DNA from: Eucalyptus grandis | Taxonomy: Eukaryota; Streptophyta; Magnoliopsida; Myrtales; Myrtaceae | DNA length: 64,000 nt | Assembly: GCF_016545825.1 (NCBI RefSeq) | Contig: NC_052618.1 | Span: 57,652,561-57,716,560, forward strand | Direction of reading: 5' to 3' | Shown here: positions 49,736 through 62,451 of the stretch, piece after piece | Layout: every line of letters begins with the position of its first letter | How positions within the stretch are numbered: the stretch's first letter is position 1 | Notes under the pieces: generated by a model | The model's database searches: none | The model's input: the letters and a program-made list of their open reading frames with translations, nothing else | Told to the model about the DNA's origin: nothing | Program-made: the position numbers and the translations under genes

Positions 49736-52294
49736 ACTTCTTTGACAAATTTTCCTTGGATTGGATGAGACTCTAGGTTTGAATATTTCGACATCACGGT
49801 AAGGCCATAGCAGCAAGCTTCCCATCATTTTTGAACAAGCAAAAACCAAAATGTAAAAGAACGAGAGAAAGCAACCAAGGTCGTTATCCGTTGAGGCATT
49901 TAACATAAGTGGTTGTTACGTATACGGATTGTTCGATTTGAGTCGTAGTCACTCAAATTGTCCCACACACGCGTGTCTAAGGTTGAGGCGCTCGCCGTCA
50001 CTGCATCTTCCTGAAGTACAAGTTAGTTAGATATTCATTCGTGATTTGAATTGGCGATTTGAAAAAACAAAAACAAACAAGCAAGAAAGGATCATTTTCT
50101 CTTCCAATCGCTAATATCCCGGGGGCCAATGGGCATGTCGATGCATGAGTGGTGGGGGTGTGTGCTTGACCTGGTTTGGCGCGGAGGTCCGCAACGAAGG
50201 CGCCGTTCGGTGGCACGAGTCCAACGTGGGCTCCCCACCGCCCCCAACCCCGCCTGTCCACATCCTTCGGAAGAGTCAAATTTCTTGACGCCTTACGCCT
50301 CTCCTCCTTCATTCCCCCACTCCCGCTCCTCCCACGCGCCCTCTTTTCGGTTTCCACCTTCTTTGACCTCTTCTCAATTTTGAAAAATGCAATCAAAGTT
50401 CTTAAAATCAAGTGATATGTTCTTCAAAACGTAGGGCATATGTTACGACTTTCGATGCTTTATAATGTGTAAAAACGTACTTTACTCATCTCCATATCTT
50501 GTAAATGCATGGTAATGAGTGTCTTAGTATCACTTGATGATGATATCTCTTAATAACATTAAACTCAGTGATAATTTTTGGATTCTTCCTTATTTATGTC
50601 TATATTAGTGAACTATACATGAATCTTTCTACATTTGGTGGTCCATATTTGAACTCGGATAGGATAATATATTGTCCTTGAACGCATCCAGCAAACTAAA
50701 TGTCGTGTCCAGGCACGCGAGTCGAGAATTAGGCACGCAAGGATTAATATAATGTTATCCTATCCGGTATTTTTTTTTTCAATTTTAGATGGGTTTTATT
50801 TTTTTAAACTTTTACAATATAAAAAATGCCCACCAAACAATATTTTTTCAAATTAAAATAATGAATGATATTATTTAATATTTTTTGTGTAAATTAATTC
50901 GGCTATTATTATTATTATTATTATTATTTATGTATTTATATATAAAAATATATCGTCCATTTTTAAGAAATGACTGTCGACTCCCCTCTGGTGAGCGTTT
51001 GTGACTCACTAGAAAAACCCCGCTTAAGGAGAGACTCACTATCCTTGACAATTCTCCCCATGCGGTGCCCCACCACCACTTTGGTAGGTGTCCATTGTGA
51101 CTATCCCTTACTTTGGCATTCTTGAGTATCCTTGCCGATGCCCTTACTCACGACTCATTTGGAGTGCTAAGGTTTTCATCTGTGACTCCCCATCTTTCTC
51201 ATATTTCCAAGCTTTTCCACAATTAGTTAATCATATCTGGGTTCATCTCTCTACTTCACATATGATAACCCATTATCGGCCTTCATTGTTCCACAATTTC
51301 TCTCTTGGTCGACTTTGAAGTGGGTACTTACCAAATTTTTGATGAAGCGCTAGAGATATCCTCCTGGCCCTCAGTTCAATTTTTTTTTTTTTATTAAATG
51401 GAAAAGGTGGCCCTCCTCCATTTCCTCGGTAACTCACCTTCCTCCATCACCTCCCCTTGTAGCTCTACCCTGAAGTCTACTTGGTTCGACAATTTTCTTG
51501 AGAGATAGAGAACCGAGCATTTGAATTGTAATCGGGAAAACAACTGCTGAGACGATTGTGGGAGCTTGAGAAGGCTTGTTGAAGATGATGGGATGTCTCT
51601 TATGTTGAAGATTTTCAAATATTTCAAATTTTACATTAAATTGCACCAAATATATGACAGGATATTTCTATAATCTGAAATTTTTTTGGAGAATTTTAAA
51701 TTTTCTTCATCCTATTTTATCTTAATTTGAATCCAGACAACCGAACATAAGATGATTAGCTGTCTTAAAGTCAAAATAAAACCGCTTACCATCGCTAAAA
51801 TTAAAAGATGAATAAATAAAAAGAATAACGTTAATCCCATGCTTATAACTTTTCTAGAAGGCGATGATTCATATAAATAATCAAAAAATTTGAGGCTTCA
51901 GTGTTTAATAAGAACTCGAATTTCAAAATCAAAAGTTAAAAAAAGAGTCGGAAAATATGACGTGAAAATGAGACGAGAAGCATCATTAAGAGCGACGAAA
52001 AAGTATCCGCACATTTCTATCGCCACACGGGGTCCCTCGTCCTACGCGAGAACGCGCAATTTGCTTAGGTCCCCGCGCCACCGCCGAGAGCGCGTGAGAT
52101 GGCGCATGTGTCCTTGTCCACTGTTGACATCTTCTTCTCTTCCGAGGACGGTTTCTCACTCTCTCCTGCTTTAAAAAAGACCAAACCTTCTTCCTCAGTT
52201 CAAAGCAAACACTCCCCCATCTTCATCTGATCTCTCTCTCTCTCGCTCTCGCAGATTTCACTTCTTCGTGCATGTGCAAACCAAGAGCTTTACA

Positions 52295-52693
52295 ATGGCG
52301 GTCTCATGCAAACCCCACATCCTCCTCATGATCGTGCTCGCCGTGTGGCAACATCTTTCAGTTGCATCCGCCGCCAGGCCTTTGACCCGCGTCGTTCAGC
52401 TGCCGCCGACTTCATCCGATCGCGAGCCCGCCTCCGCCTTGAATCTCGCTCTTCCCCGCCGCGGCGACACGGTCGAGGTCGTCGTGATCCCTGCCGACCG
52501 CGCGACTGAGCTCGGCACAATCGTCTCTTGCGAGGAGACGGGTTTGAGGTCGAGCTCCGGTTCCACAGCTTCGTTTCGTTCGAGAAGAGGAAGGCGGTCG
52601 AGGACATTCGGACCAATGTTCTTGAATTTCCTTCCTAAAGGGTCTGCGCCGCCTTCCGGACCCAGTAAAGGAACCAACGGCGCCCACAACTAG
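52295..52693 (+). CDS. Secreted IDA-like (IDL) peptide precursor
   Basis: Single exon, 132 residues. The start at 52295 has the plant-optimal context ACAATGGCG and begins directly with a signal peptide (MAVSCKPHILLMIVLAVWQ...VASA, about 26 residues). An upstream in-frame ATG at 52268 would add nine residues that spoil it. A poorly conserved basic/Ser-rich pro-region (SFRSRRGRRSRTFG) follows, then the C-terminus FLNFLPKGSAPPSGPSKG, ending GTNGAHN. LPKG-x(2)-PPS(A/G)PSK is the extended EPIP region of IDA/IDL peptides, ligands of HAESA-type receptor kinases in abscission, root emergence and stress. The usual ending after PSK is RHN or GHN; here four residues (TNGA) sit between the Gly and HN. 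PIP-type peptides also share SGPS, so that family is the alternative. The neighbouring gene set fits IDL6/IDL7. No homology search was possible. Confidence 0.7.
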   Translation: MAVSCKPHILLMIVLAVWQHLSVASAARPLTRVVQLPPTSSDREPASALNLALPRRGDTVEVVVIPADRATELGTIVSCEETGLRSSSGSTASFRSRRGRRSRTFGPMFLNFLPKGSAPPSGPSKGTNGAHN

Positions 52694-53404
52694 CGTTCCT
52701 CTGTTACAGAACAGTGAACACCACCCTCAAATAAATTGATTTTTTCTTCTTTCTTTCCTCTTTTTTACTTTCCATTTTAATTGTACATAATGACGCGAGC
52801 AGAGACAGATGGTTTTGCCGATGTAGAGGTTGGCTTGCGTGTCTTGGTCGATGTAGTAGAATGGTTATAGAATAAAGCAGCTTGTTCGGGCGAGTGTCAG
52901 CTTTTAGCTTTACTTCTCGGGTGTTCTTCTCAGTACTGATTCTTTCCTTGTGCCTCTGTGGTTTCGGTCTTGTCTCCCTCTGAAGATTAGACATGACATG
53001 TTCAGTTCTCGACGACTAACGAGGCAAGGCGTGTTGTTTTCTTGCAAGGACTTCTGCTTCTGCATGACGCTCAACGTATTTCAAAGATTTCGGTCTTGCA
53101 GTTAATGTCTTGCAATAGCTCTGACATGTCAAAAGGCAAATTGGCCCGTCATGTCTGGAAATTGGTTTTTTTTCTACTGGAGGGCCCTTTTCATTTCTTG
53201 GATCTATATCTCAAAATGATCGATAACGTATTACATGATCTATATCATGGGATGGGACTGATATCGACTAAACCATTAATTAGGTGGATTCACCTATAGG
53301 GCCTACATGACCAATCGTCTACATGGACTTAGTCTATATGAACAATGGATCACTATGATCTCTATAAATACATTCATACTAAGTTATTAGTGATTTGAAA
53401 AATT

Positions 53405-53945
53405 GATGTCCCTAATGAAATTTACCAATCGCAGTCACTTTTAAGTCCAAGATTCATATTACAGGTTTTATGGTGTTGCTAAATTGATTTATTGAGTAAA
53501 AATGCATTGATGACAGTTTGGATGATGCTAAAAATATAATTTTTCTTTAACTGTCTCATTTGTTAAAAGGCTCTCTTATGCCCAAGATTCAGGTTATAAG
53601 TTTTACGGTTTTTCTAAGCCGATCTATTAAAAAAAATGCATTCATTGATAACAATTTGGACAATTTAAAAATAAAATATTTTTAACTACCTCATACAATA
53701 AATATGAAATTTACCGATCCGAAGCTCTCTTAAGCCCAAAATTCCGATCATGAGTTTTACGAATTTGCTATAAATATGAAATCTATCAATCGAAGGCTCT
53801 CTTAAGTCCAAGATTTGAGTCATAAGTCTTGTGATTATGCCGAATCAATCTATCGAAGAAAAAAAATACACATATCGATGACAATTTAGATAATGCCAAA
53901 AATAGACTTTTTAATCGTCATATATGACAAATGGGGTTAGCATAA
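53405..53945. repeat. Degenerate tandem repeat, about 145-bp unit, four copies
   Basis: Each copy carries a CTCTTAAG(T/C)CCAAGATTC-like block (at about 53437, 53570, 53723 and 53796), then AAGTTTTACGG/TTTGCT, an AATTTGGA(T/C)AAT block and GAAATTTACC. Copy 3 is shortened by about half. Divergence is high, so the array is old. Confidence 0.6.
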
Positions 53946-55579
53946 TAGCCCACGAATTTAGAGCTTATGTCGTAAAGGAAATTCAAATGAGCAATAGTAA
54001 GATAATCGAAGCATGTAAACAAGATCAATATAGAGCAAATTACTTCAAATATGTTGATATATGATAGATCATGCACAATGAGGTGATCTTATTTATTATT
54101 CTACGGGCAAGTATACCATTGAACTTACTATATATACTAAACACAATCTAGGCCACCGGAAGACCCACATGGAACCTACCATCGTGAATGATCCATATTA
54201 GGTTGAATACACCATGCAACTCGCATGCGATAATTTCGCATCATCCTGTGGCAATGTACATTTGGTAGCTCTCAGGATTTTCTACGATTATTAGTCGGTC
54301 AAATTGTAGAAAAAATCATTTGGGTTGACTATATGGCGAGCTCAGATTTCTTTTTCTCCCCAAGTGGCGTGCCAACGTAGAATGAGAGGGACATAGTTGG
54401 TAGCATTTATTCTCGCTTTCAATGGTTTTCTAGCTCGTGAAGGTTGAGAAATCGATCCCCGTCTTATCTCAGCCGCCGAACTCTTGACTTTTGAGTCTCC
54501 ACTTGAGCGTAAGATCAATCTCTTGTGCGAAGAAAACAAGGTTAAAGGTGCGCTTCTTTCGAGAAAAATTACTGATGAAGAATAATTTTTTTCAAATTTT
54601 TTTTTTCTAGAAAATTCGGTTCTCATTTTCAAGTTAGGAAATTCAGTTTCATAACTTTGAGCATGCGTAATTTCATTGACTTTACATGAAATTTCGGTTG
54701 ACCTATCATTTTTTATAGATAAAATGCGCTGAAGTCCAGCAAATTAATTTACGAAAATTTTATTCACTCAAACAAACACGCCATATATATAATATGGCAT
54801 GAAACTTTATCTAGATATAGGGTTAATCTCCCAATTCAAGTATCTAGGCAATAAAGAAGAATCTTGGAGGGAGGTGAGTCGTTTAAAGTTAACTTCCTTA
54901 CGTAAAGATTCAATAAGGAATATACATGATCCTTATTGCTTCCGTGTTTTGACGAACTTTTGGCTGCGAAGGGAATTGCCATCACTGATCATTCTTTTGC
55001 GTCCGTTAACATCCAAAATTGACAAAGTTTTGGATATAATTGACAAGTGAGAGATTTAGTCAATTGTAGCAAAATTTGGTGACTGGCATAAGTCATTGAT
55101 GAAAAGAATAGTCGACAACTTAAAAAGCATCGACGACCAAATAAGTTATTTATCACAAAAATGAGTTATGGGGTGGTAAGTACCAATAGTTTTAGATTTA
55201 TAAGCTCTTTTGACAACTTGAAGAGCATCGACCACTCACTAAGGAAGTTAACGACGGGCATATATCAGTTGTCTGGTGAAGTTATCGATATCGACTTGTA
55301 ATTGTTGAGATAGTTTCGGATATTTGAGCTCTTTTACATAAGTGTTGCTTGACAATAAGAAATTACAGAGCCGCTTCTCGTGAATAATGTAACAATTAGT
55401 AATTACTAGGAAGTTATTTATTCATTTGATTTTGTTTAATGTTAATTTTTAACCGTTGAGTGTAGGCTTTAAAATAGCCACATCATCCTCTTTGAAAAGC
55501 CCCCGACATTCATGATAAAAATATGTTATCCTTTTACCATTGTAACCTTTCAATTATCTTTCATTCTAGTACTTTCATA

Positions 55580-55925
55580 ATTTCATACATTTGGTCATTG
55601 ATTAAATTACAACATGCATCTCAATTGCACTTTTCAGATATTCATCATCAATTAAATTTTGTCTTTATATCCTTGTTAGGACGCAGATTGTTTAAACTCT
55701 GACATTATATTTTTGTTATCACACTTTATCATCGATTAAATTCCAGCATAACTTTTTTATGTCATTGGGCTTCATCATTGATTAAATCCCGTTGAAGTAT
55801 ACTTTGTCCTTATGCTCCATTGATAAGACTTCTATCTGGAAACCCCACTAAACTTGTCTCTTCTTAATAAAAATAAAAAAAAAAACGAATTTTGATAAAA
55901 TGTATTTTATTATCAATTAAATTCT
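55580..55925. repeat. Dispersed short repeat CATCATTGATTAAATTCC
   Basis: Variants of (T/C)ATC(A/G)(T/A)TGATTAAATT(C)C recur about five times between 55594 and 55915 at spacings of roughly 40-140 nt, each followed by an AC/AG-rich and then TTT-rich stretch. It looks like a decayed minisatellite or internal repeats of an old element. Confidence 0.45.
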
Positions 55926-57127
55926 GGCAAAACCAATACGTTTGGAAAAGTGAGAAGTAAGGGTAGTAAACAAAAGCTAAAAAATTGAGATAAAATCAAT
56001 TATCAAACCACAATTCATCTCGTGTCCCATGCGTGTGTGGTAAGGTTCCCAAGAATGGGCCATTTTTCTGCTTTCACGTGTATCCTCGAGTTTGGATTAT
56101 GCTTTGCTGTCTTTTGTCCTATTGGCGGGTCGGCCTATTCTTAATCTTGTGGGACCTACCATACCCATCACTCATAGCCCTAATCTCAACAATTAGTCAC
56201 CAATTAGAGGGGCTTAATCCCCTCCCCCATCTGCATCATCCTTGTCAAATTGTGTGCAATAAGCAAATGCAGAAAAAGAATTGGTCATTTGACAAAGTGA
56301 GGCCACATCAATATCGTTTACCTAACCTTTGGATTTTAATCTCAACACCTCCTTTTTTTAACCTACTAGTCAAAAGACAAAAAAGTAGCGTCTGACCACT
56401 AAAAAAAAAAAATAAAATAAAACAATAAAAGTGGTGGCGAAATCACTATTTCTACATCAGCACTTTCCCCAGCACCTCCATTAAATATTTATGAAATTTG
56501 ATTAATTTACGCTCTTGCTTGCACGTAAGGTTTGCTTTCCCTTGAACTTCATATTAAATTTACCTTCCTTTAGGTGTTAAATTTTAAATCTCAAGCAAAC
56601 TTTAAATTTATGGTGTTTTATGTCGGGAGATTTTATGACATCTTAAGCCAATGTTAAATTTACGATGTTGTATTTCGGAAAGTTTTACCAACCTTCACAT
56701 TCATATTATTAAATCCATTCCAATTAATAAAAAGAAGAAGTTATCATTATCAAGTATGTTAAAAATAATATCCAAATTTAAAACACGTCAATATTATTTC
56801 CTTTCCCAATAGAAATAAATAAATAAAAATACAGCATCCTACTAATTTCAGGGACATGTTTGCAAATTTCAGAAATCACAATCAAGAAGATTAAATTAAT
56901 TATGACGATGCAATTGTATTTGGGATAATCATGATCCGGTCATGACAAAATGACGAGAAAAACAACGCTGCTGACCTGTCAATTAGGAAACCGGATAACT
57001 TTGAAAACAAAACTTTGGTTTATCATCTTCTCACACGGCACTTTCCTCCTTACATAAGTTTAACGATCCTCGTTGATGAAAAAAAAAAAAACAATAGAAG
57101 TTTCAGGAGCTTGAACACAGAGCATCA

Positions 57128-60100
57128 ATGGCGAGGAGTGGCACCCTGTCCGTACACCTCCTCCTGGTCATCTCCCTATCGGCGATCGTCGTCGCGGCCG
57201 GCGGGAGAGCGCTGCCTCTGAATCTGCTGCGGGGATTCGAGAGACCAGGGTTCAGCAGGTCGTTTCATCGGATTTACGACACTTCCAAGTACGGAATTTT
57301 ACAGCTCAACAATGGCCTGGCCCAGACTCCTCAGATGGGGCAAGTCTCTTTTCCCTTTGGTCCTTTTCTATCCTAGGATCCATCGATCGGGGTGTTCTGT
57401 AAGATTCGTTAGTAATCCGTTTGCTGATGCGTGGGAAATTGTTGTGTCTGGGCAGGTGGAATAGCTGGAATTTTTTCGCCTGCAATATCAGCGAAACGGT
57501 CATCAAGGAAACAGGTATCGCTCTCCGTTCTCGTCGAATCTTTTGTTTAGTTGGGCAATCGTTGATGAATTACATGTAATGACTGGCAGGGTTACCATTA
57601 AAGAACAAAGAAGAAACATTTTATTGAGGGATAGAGGTTCAGGAAATATTTGAGTTTGTTTGAGAAAAGGCAGGGATTGAATTTACGTGTCTGATGGACT
57701 TAGAAGTGACTAGTTTATCTGAATTTCTCGAGCTTACATGCCGGATGAGTCAACTGCGGAAATGACAGATCGAGAATAAGAAGTAGGAATGTATGATCTG
57801 GCGAAGTGCATACGGAGATATATCTTTATGTCAGTGGGACAGGCATGCATTTATCATGAGGATTGTATTCGCAATGTTGTGGTTAATGGGAATGATAGTT
57901 AGGGTGACTAGTGCGCATATATTTCATTGTTAAGAGGGGTGAAGTTCTTATTTAATTCACTCTTCTCCCATTTGCAGCTGACGCACTTGTTTCGACTGGG
58001 CTGGCTAAATTAGGTTATGTGCACGTCAATATAGGTATGCTTCTACAATGTCTTAAATCTCAGAATAGCATTTCACGTTACTGGTTTATGTACTTATTTA
58101 TTCCAATGGACTACAGATGACTGCTGGTCTACTCCCAAACGAAATGCTAAGGTTAGTTTTAGTTCCTTTGTTTTACTCAATTCCCAATACCATCTCAAGT
58201 TTTCAGAGTGTGGAACTTTACTTCTGCAATCTTTAATTTTTGAAGTGAGCATGACACAATTAGTTAACAGGCTCAACTTTTCTCCTTTCTAAAATTTTTT
58301 TGTCATCTTTTAGTGAGTTACGTGATTTGGGACATTAACATTGTGTCTCAGTCTCACACTTTTCCACTAGACATCTGCACTATTCTGAGCAATTATTATC
58401 ATTTCATTCATCTTGGGGAGACAATTTATATTGTTTTAGTAGGCCATAAAGTTCTTGCACTGTTGCTTCTCTCTTCTTGATTTTGCATTGATGGCTGTGC
58501 AGGGTGAATTGGTAGCTGATCCAAAACCTTTCCATCAGGAATTAAAGCCCTTGCAGACTATGTCCATAAGCAAGGCCTCAAGCTTGGTATTTATTCCGAT
58601 GCTGGGTAGGATGTTTATCCTCTGAAGCTGTACCGGTAATAACATTCTTTCTATACTTTTGACTACATACTAACTCCAGTGGTTCCTTGTCCACTTGACC
58701 ATCTCTTTCAGAATATATACATGTCAAGTTCGACCAGGATCACTTTACCATGAAGAAAATGATGCAAAACAGTTCGCTTCTTGGGTGAGTCTTTAATTTC
58801 TTAAAGGGAATTAACTAGTGTTTCCCCAGTTGGTATGCTAGCATTGATAAGAATATTTGTTCCTCTTTTGTGCTTCTTATGGCATACAAATAGTTGGTTT
58901 TAGCTTTACCAAAAACAGCTGAAACCCTTTTGATCAGTTATTCATGTTAAAAGTTTCAACATTGATGTGAAGCACTCTCAGAATTTTTCTTCCATCACTT
59001 AGATTAGTCTGGTAATTTACCATTTGCAGTTGCAGCAGCCTTTCTCCTGGCTAGAGTTTCCTCTAATAGTTTCATCTTTGGTGTCTCAGGGTGTTGATTA
59101 TTTGAAATATGACAACTGCTATAATCTGGGCATCAAACCAAAAGACAGGTCTTGCTCTCTCTAAATTCTGTTTAAGCTGTGAAGAGACTTATGTAGACAT
59201 TTAATCTGACATTGATTGGTTCCATTACAGGTATCCACCAATGCTCAAGGCGCTAAATGCAACGGGACGGCAAATTCTGTACTCTATGTGTGAATGGTAG
59301 TTCACCTTTTTCAGATCATCTCTGTCAATTTCCAATACTCATTTGTTTGATGAGACTTGAGAGTGATAATTGATCTTCTGGTTTTGTGGGCAGGGGGGTT
59401 GATGATCCTGCCTTGTGGGCAGGCAAGATTGGGAATAGTTGGCGTACGACTGATGATATTAATGATACATGGGCAAGGTAACCTTCTTTTCTTTCTAGGT
59501 CAGATAAACACAATACTATGCTACTAGAGAAAGAGAGCAAAGCATATATCTCTCTCTGCAAGATCCTGGAACTTACAGTCTTCAAGTGCATAGCAGGAAT
59601 CCTTTGCCCTCTCGACCTTATCCTGGAAGATGTTTATTTAATACAACCTTATCCTCACTCTATAACTGTTGCATCATATGTAAAATTCAATTATGCAATG
59701 AAGTCCATGCCTTCAGGTTCACCAGAACACTTTACCAGTAGAAATTACGTTCTTATGCATTTGTTTATGGGACATTCACTTTGCCATTAGTATGAATGCA
59801 ATCGTGAACATGCCCTATCTTAATGGTGAGTTTGGGTTTGGATACTGGATCCTGTCGAAATCAGTTTACGCTGCTGTCCATGGAGTGGGGCCTATTTTGA
59901 GAGCTGCTATTAGCAAGTACTATGTTGACTATGGGAAAAGTATTCTCTATGCTATTTATGTCTATGCTAATGCTACACTTAAAGAGTCTAGTGGGTTGTT
60001 ATTTGGACGAAGTTAGAAACTGAGTGCAGCATGACCTGCCTCTAATTCGATTACTAATTCTCATGGCGACTTACAGCATCTGAAGCAATATTTAGCTGCA

Positions 60101-62451
60101 TTTATTTGCATCTGAATCAAATCAGTTTGAATGCAAGTATTGATCCGCATAGAGCATAAAACATCTATATTTACTTCTCCCGTAGTTTATCTGATTCTGA
60201 TCTCCTTCTTTTTGCTTCAGCATGACTACAATTGCAGATCTGAATGACAAGTGGGCAGCCTATGCAGGACCCGGAGGATGGAATGGTAGCAATCAAACTC
60301 GTGTCTTGTAGCATTAGTGCTTCTTACACTTCTGACACTCAACTTCATGTCTCTGACAGATCCAGACATGTTGGAAGTTGGGAATGGAGGCATGACTTAC
60401 CAAGAATATCGTGCACATTTCAGCATATGGGCTTTGATGAAGGTTTCCCTCTCACTCTGAATAGTTTGTTACTTTTTAGCAATTTTTTTCTCGTTTTATT
60501 TGTTCTTCTTTAAAAGATAGTAGTTATATTTTGTTAAAAAGTTCAAAAAATAGTTCCAATGACAAGGATTTTGAGAGCTTAGAGACGTAACTTCTTATGT
60601 CTTTTGTAAGTTTTAGAAGTTTTAGCCATGAAACTACATTGCATTGGCTCAAAATTAAATACAACTTAAAATGTGAAGACCTATAATTGCCATTCCATGT
60701 TTGCTGTCCCTTGCAAACTATTCGGTACAGTTCCTTACTGCAGTGTGTGCTTGAATAACGGAGTGAGCCATTTATGCCTCTGCAGTTCTGAGCATGGGCC
60801 AAAATCTCTACTAGTTTTCTCTGGGTTCCTTTTTAATTCTTTTACTCACCTATTCCCACTTCTTTGCCCTGCTAGAATTTTGAGTTGGAAATTCACAGCT
60901 CATGTTTATGATCTCTAACATCAATCATTCAAGCCAAGCGTAGATTCCATTGGTTGTTGTAGAAAGGAGAGGGAGTAGATGTTGGCTGTACCATAATTGT
61001 TGGTGACATTTGATCACATTGATACTCTTTACTAACCTGCTTAATCATGCAGGCTCCTCTTTTAGTTGGTTGTGATGTTAGAAATATGACTGCAGAAACT
61101 TATCAGCTAGTGAGCAATGAAGAGGTCATTGCTGTCAACCAAGGTGATTTCTCACATGGATGGATATATGCTTTTACATGTTTGTTGGTAGCCATAATCT
61201 TTGGTGATGACATTCTTTGATGCACTAAATATGCAAGCTTTTCTGTCTGTTGCAGATTCCCTTGGGGTTCAGGGGAGGAAGGTTAATGTCTCAGGAACTG
61301 GTGGTTGCTCTCAGGTTTATACCTCATTGCAGCATCATATACTTTACCAAGTCTTTTTTTTTTGCTAATCATGACTTATGAGCTTTATATACGACCTCCA
61401 AGGTTATTGCTTTAACCTCTGGTGTTCACCTACCAGCAAGGATTTTAGGCTTCTGATGGGGTCAATTTTCACCAGAGATACTTACATTTCACTATCTCAT
61501 TTTCATGTAAAACCTGGAAACAGAAAAACCAATCTTTTGCGGTTAAACAGCAAATTTTCTAAGTTACTTATTTTATGGTGTATTTTAAGCAAATGGGTTT
61601 ATTAACTGGTAGAAGTTTGAGTGAAAAAGATTACAGACTTGTTTGCTTTCATGTCTTATCATGATTTTAACAATGGTACTGGCAGTCACTTGGTTATGAC
61701 ATATTATGTATTGAAAAGTTATCGGATTTTGAGTGTATGACATTCATGCACTTAAATCAGTGAACCTGATTCTTTTCTGTTTTCAGAAGCTGGTAAATTA
61801 TTTTGCATGGTTCTATCTCACATCTTTGGAGTTAAAGAGATTATTTCGTCAGATCAAATACTGAAATGTTCTGCTAATTTGGGTAGTTGCGGATGATTTC
61901 CAGGTTTGGGCTGGACCGTTGTCACGACGGCGCCTGGTTGTTGCTCTCTGGAATCGATGCTCAAAAGCTGTGAGTATAACAGCCGCATGGGAAGCACTGG
62001 GGCTTGACTCCAGCACAAGTGTGTCTATAAGAGACTTGTGGCAGGTAAGAATGTAAGATAAAGAATTAGTAATTTACTTTTACACCAATAAGGTCGGCAC
62101 GCTACCATGTTACGGCAGTTTTTAATGTTACATGCGACATCGATCTGACTTTATGAAGCTACAGTCGAACATTCTGGAGTTTTTGACAATGCATTTACAG
62201 AGATTACCAGAGATAAGGTCGACAGTGATTGAATTCTCTTTGGCAAACAATGTATTCTGATGGCCAGTCCACAGAACAAATTCATATAGCTAAACCGCGT
62301 CTGATATGTCCCTGATTATTGTTGTCCTACATTCTTGCAGCACAAGGATGTCGCAGAAGATGTTGCGTCCTCGTTCTCTGCACAGGTAGATGCACACGAC
62401 TGTCATATGTATATGCTCACGCCTCAGACAGGGTCACGCGCTGAGATATAG
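57128..62451 (+). CDS. Alpha-galactosidase (GH27), frame broken in exon 5
   Basis: A secreted glycoside hydrolase removing terminal alpha-1,6-galactose. Fifteen exons: 57128-57339, 57456-57514, 57978-58034, 58117-58151, 58503-58605, 58712-58784, 59090-59148, 59231-59296, 59394-59477, 60221-60285, 60360-60442, 61053-61143, 61256-61314, 61904-62044, 62341-62451. A signal peptide comes first, then AQTPQMGWNSWN, NIDDCWS, LKYDNC (nucleophile Asp), [28 protein letters not shown] (acid/base Asp) and the C-terminal beta domain; about 432 residues once the frame is corrected. Exon 5 is 103 nt, one base short: after VADPK the run CCAAAACC lacks one A, and the family sequence continues only in the next frame. 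All other exons join in phase. As written, translation ends in exon 7 before the nucleophile. Intron 1 uses a GC donor (GG|GCAAGT). Resembles AGAL3 (At3g56310). A recent null allele, a pseudogene or an assembly error are all possible. Confidence 0.85.

Larger units (their letters stand above)
44988..52294. other. Long intergenic stretch, repeat debris
   Basis: About 7 kb between the divergent KUP2 and peptide genes. The KUP2 promoter side is at 45.0-45.9 kb. SINE candidates lie at 47480-47690 (-) and 48965-49085 (+), a family A inverted-repeat element at about 49.10-49.73 kb, a GC-rich patch at 50.10-50.35 kb of unknown origin and an (ATT)8-type run near 50905-50929. The peptide gene's promoter occupies the last few hundred bases. 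Several open frames of 90-140 codons occur but none resembles a known protein. Confidence 0.5.
52694..57127. other. Intergenic: degenerate tandem repeats, no gene
   Basis: The 3' side of the peptide gene is followed by a degenerate tandem repeat (53405-53945), a second repeated short motif (55580-55925) and a pair of related segments at about 56600-56700. The rest is AT-rich with no recognisable feature. The promoter of the alpha-galactosidase gene occupies the end. Confidence 0.5.

Noticed and set aside
49998..50411. 137-codon minus-strand frame across the GC-rich patch
   Set aside because: Basic, low-complexity translation with no known domain; both strands are open because of base composition.
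52268..52294. Upstream in-frame start of the IDA-like peptide
   Set aside because: The nine extra residues (MHVQTKSFT) precede an otherwise standard signal peptide, and the second ATG has a much better context.
56033..56395. 120-codon plus-strand frame with hydrophobic stretches
   Set aside because: Composition is typical of translated AT-rich non-coding DNA; no family motif, promoter or exon structure.
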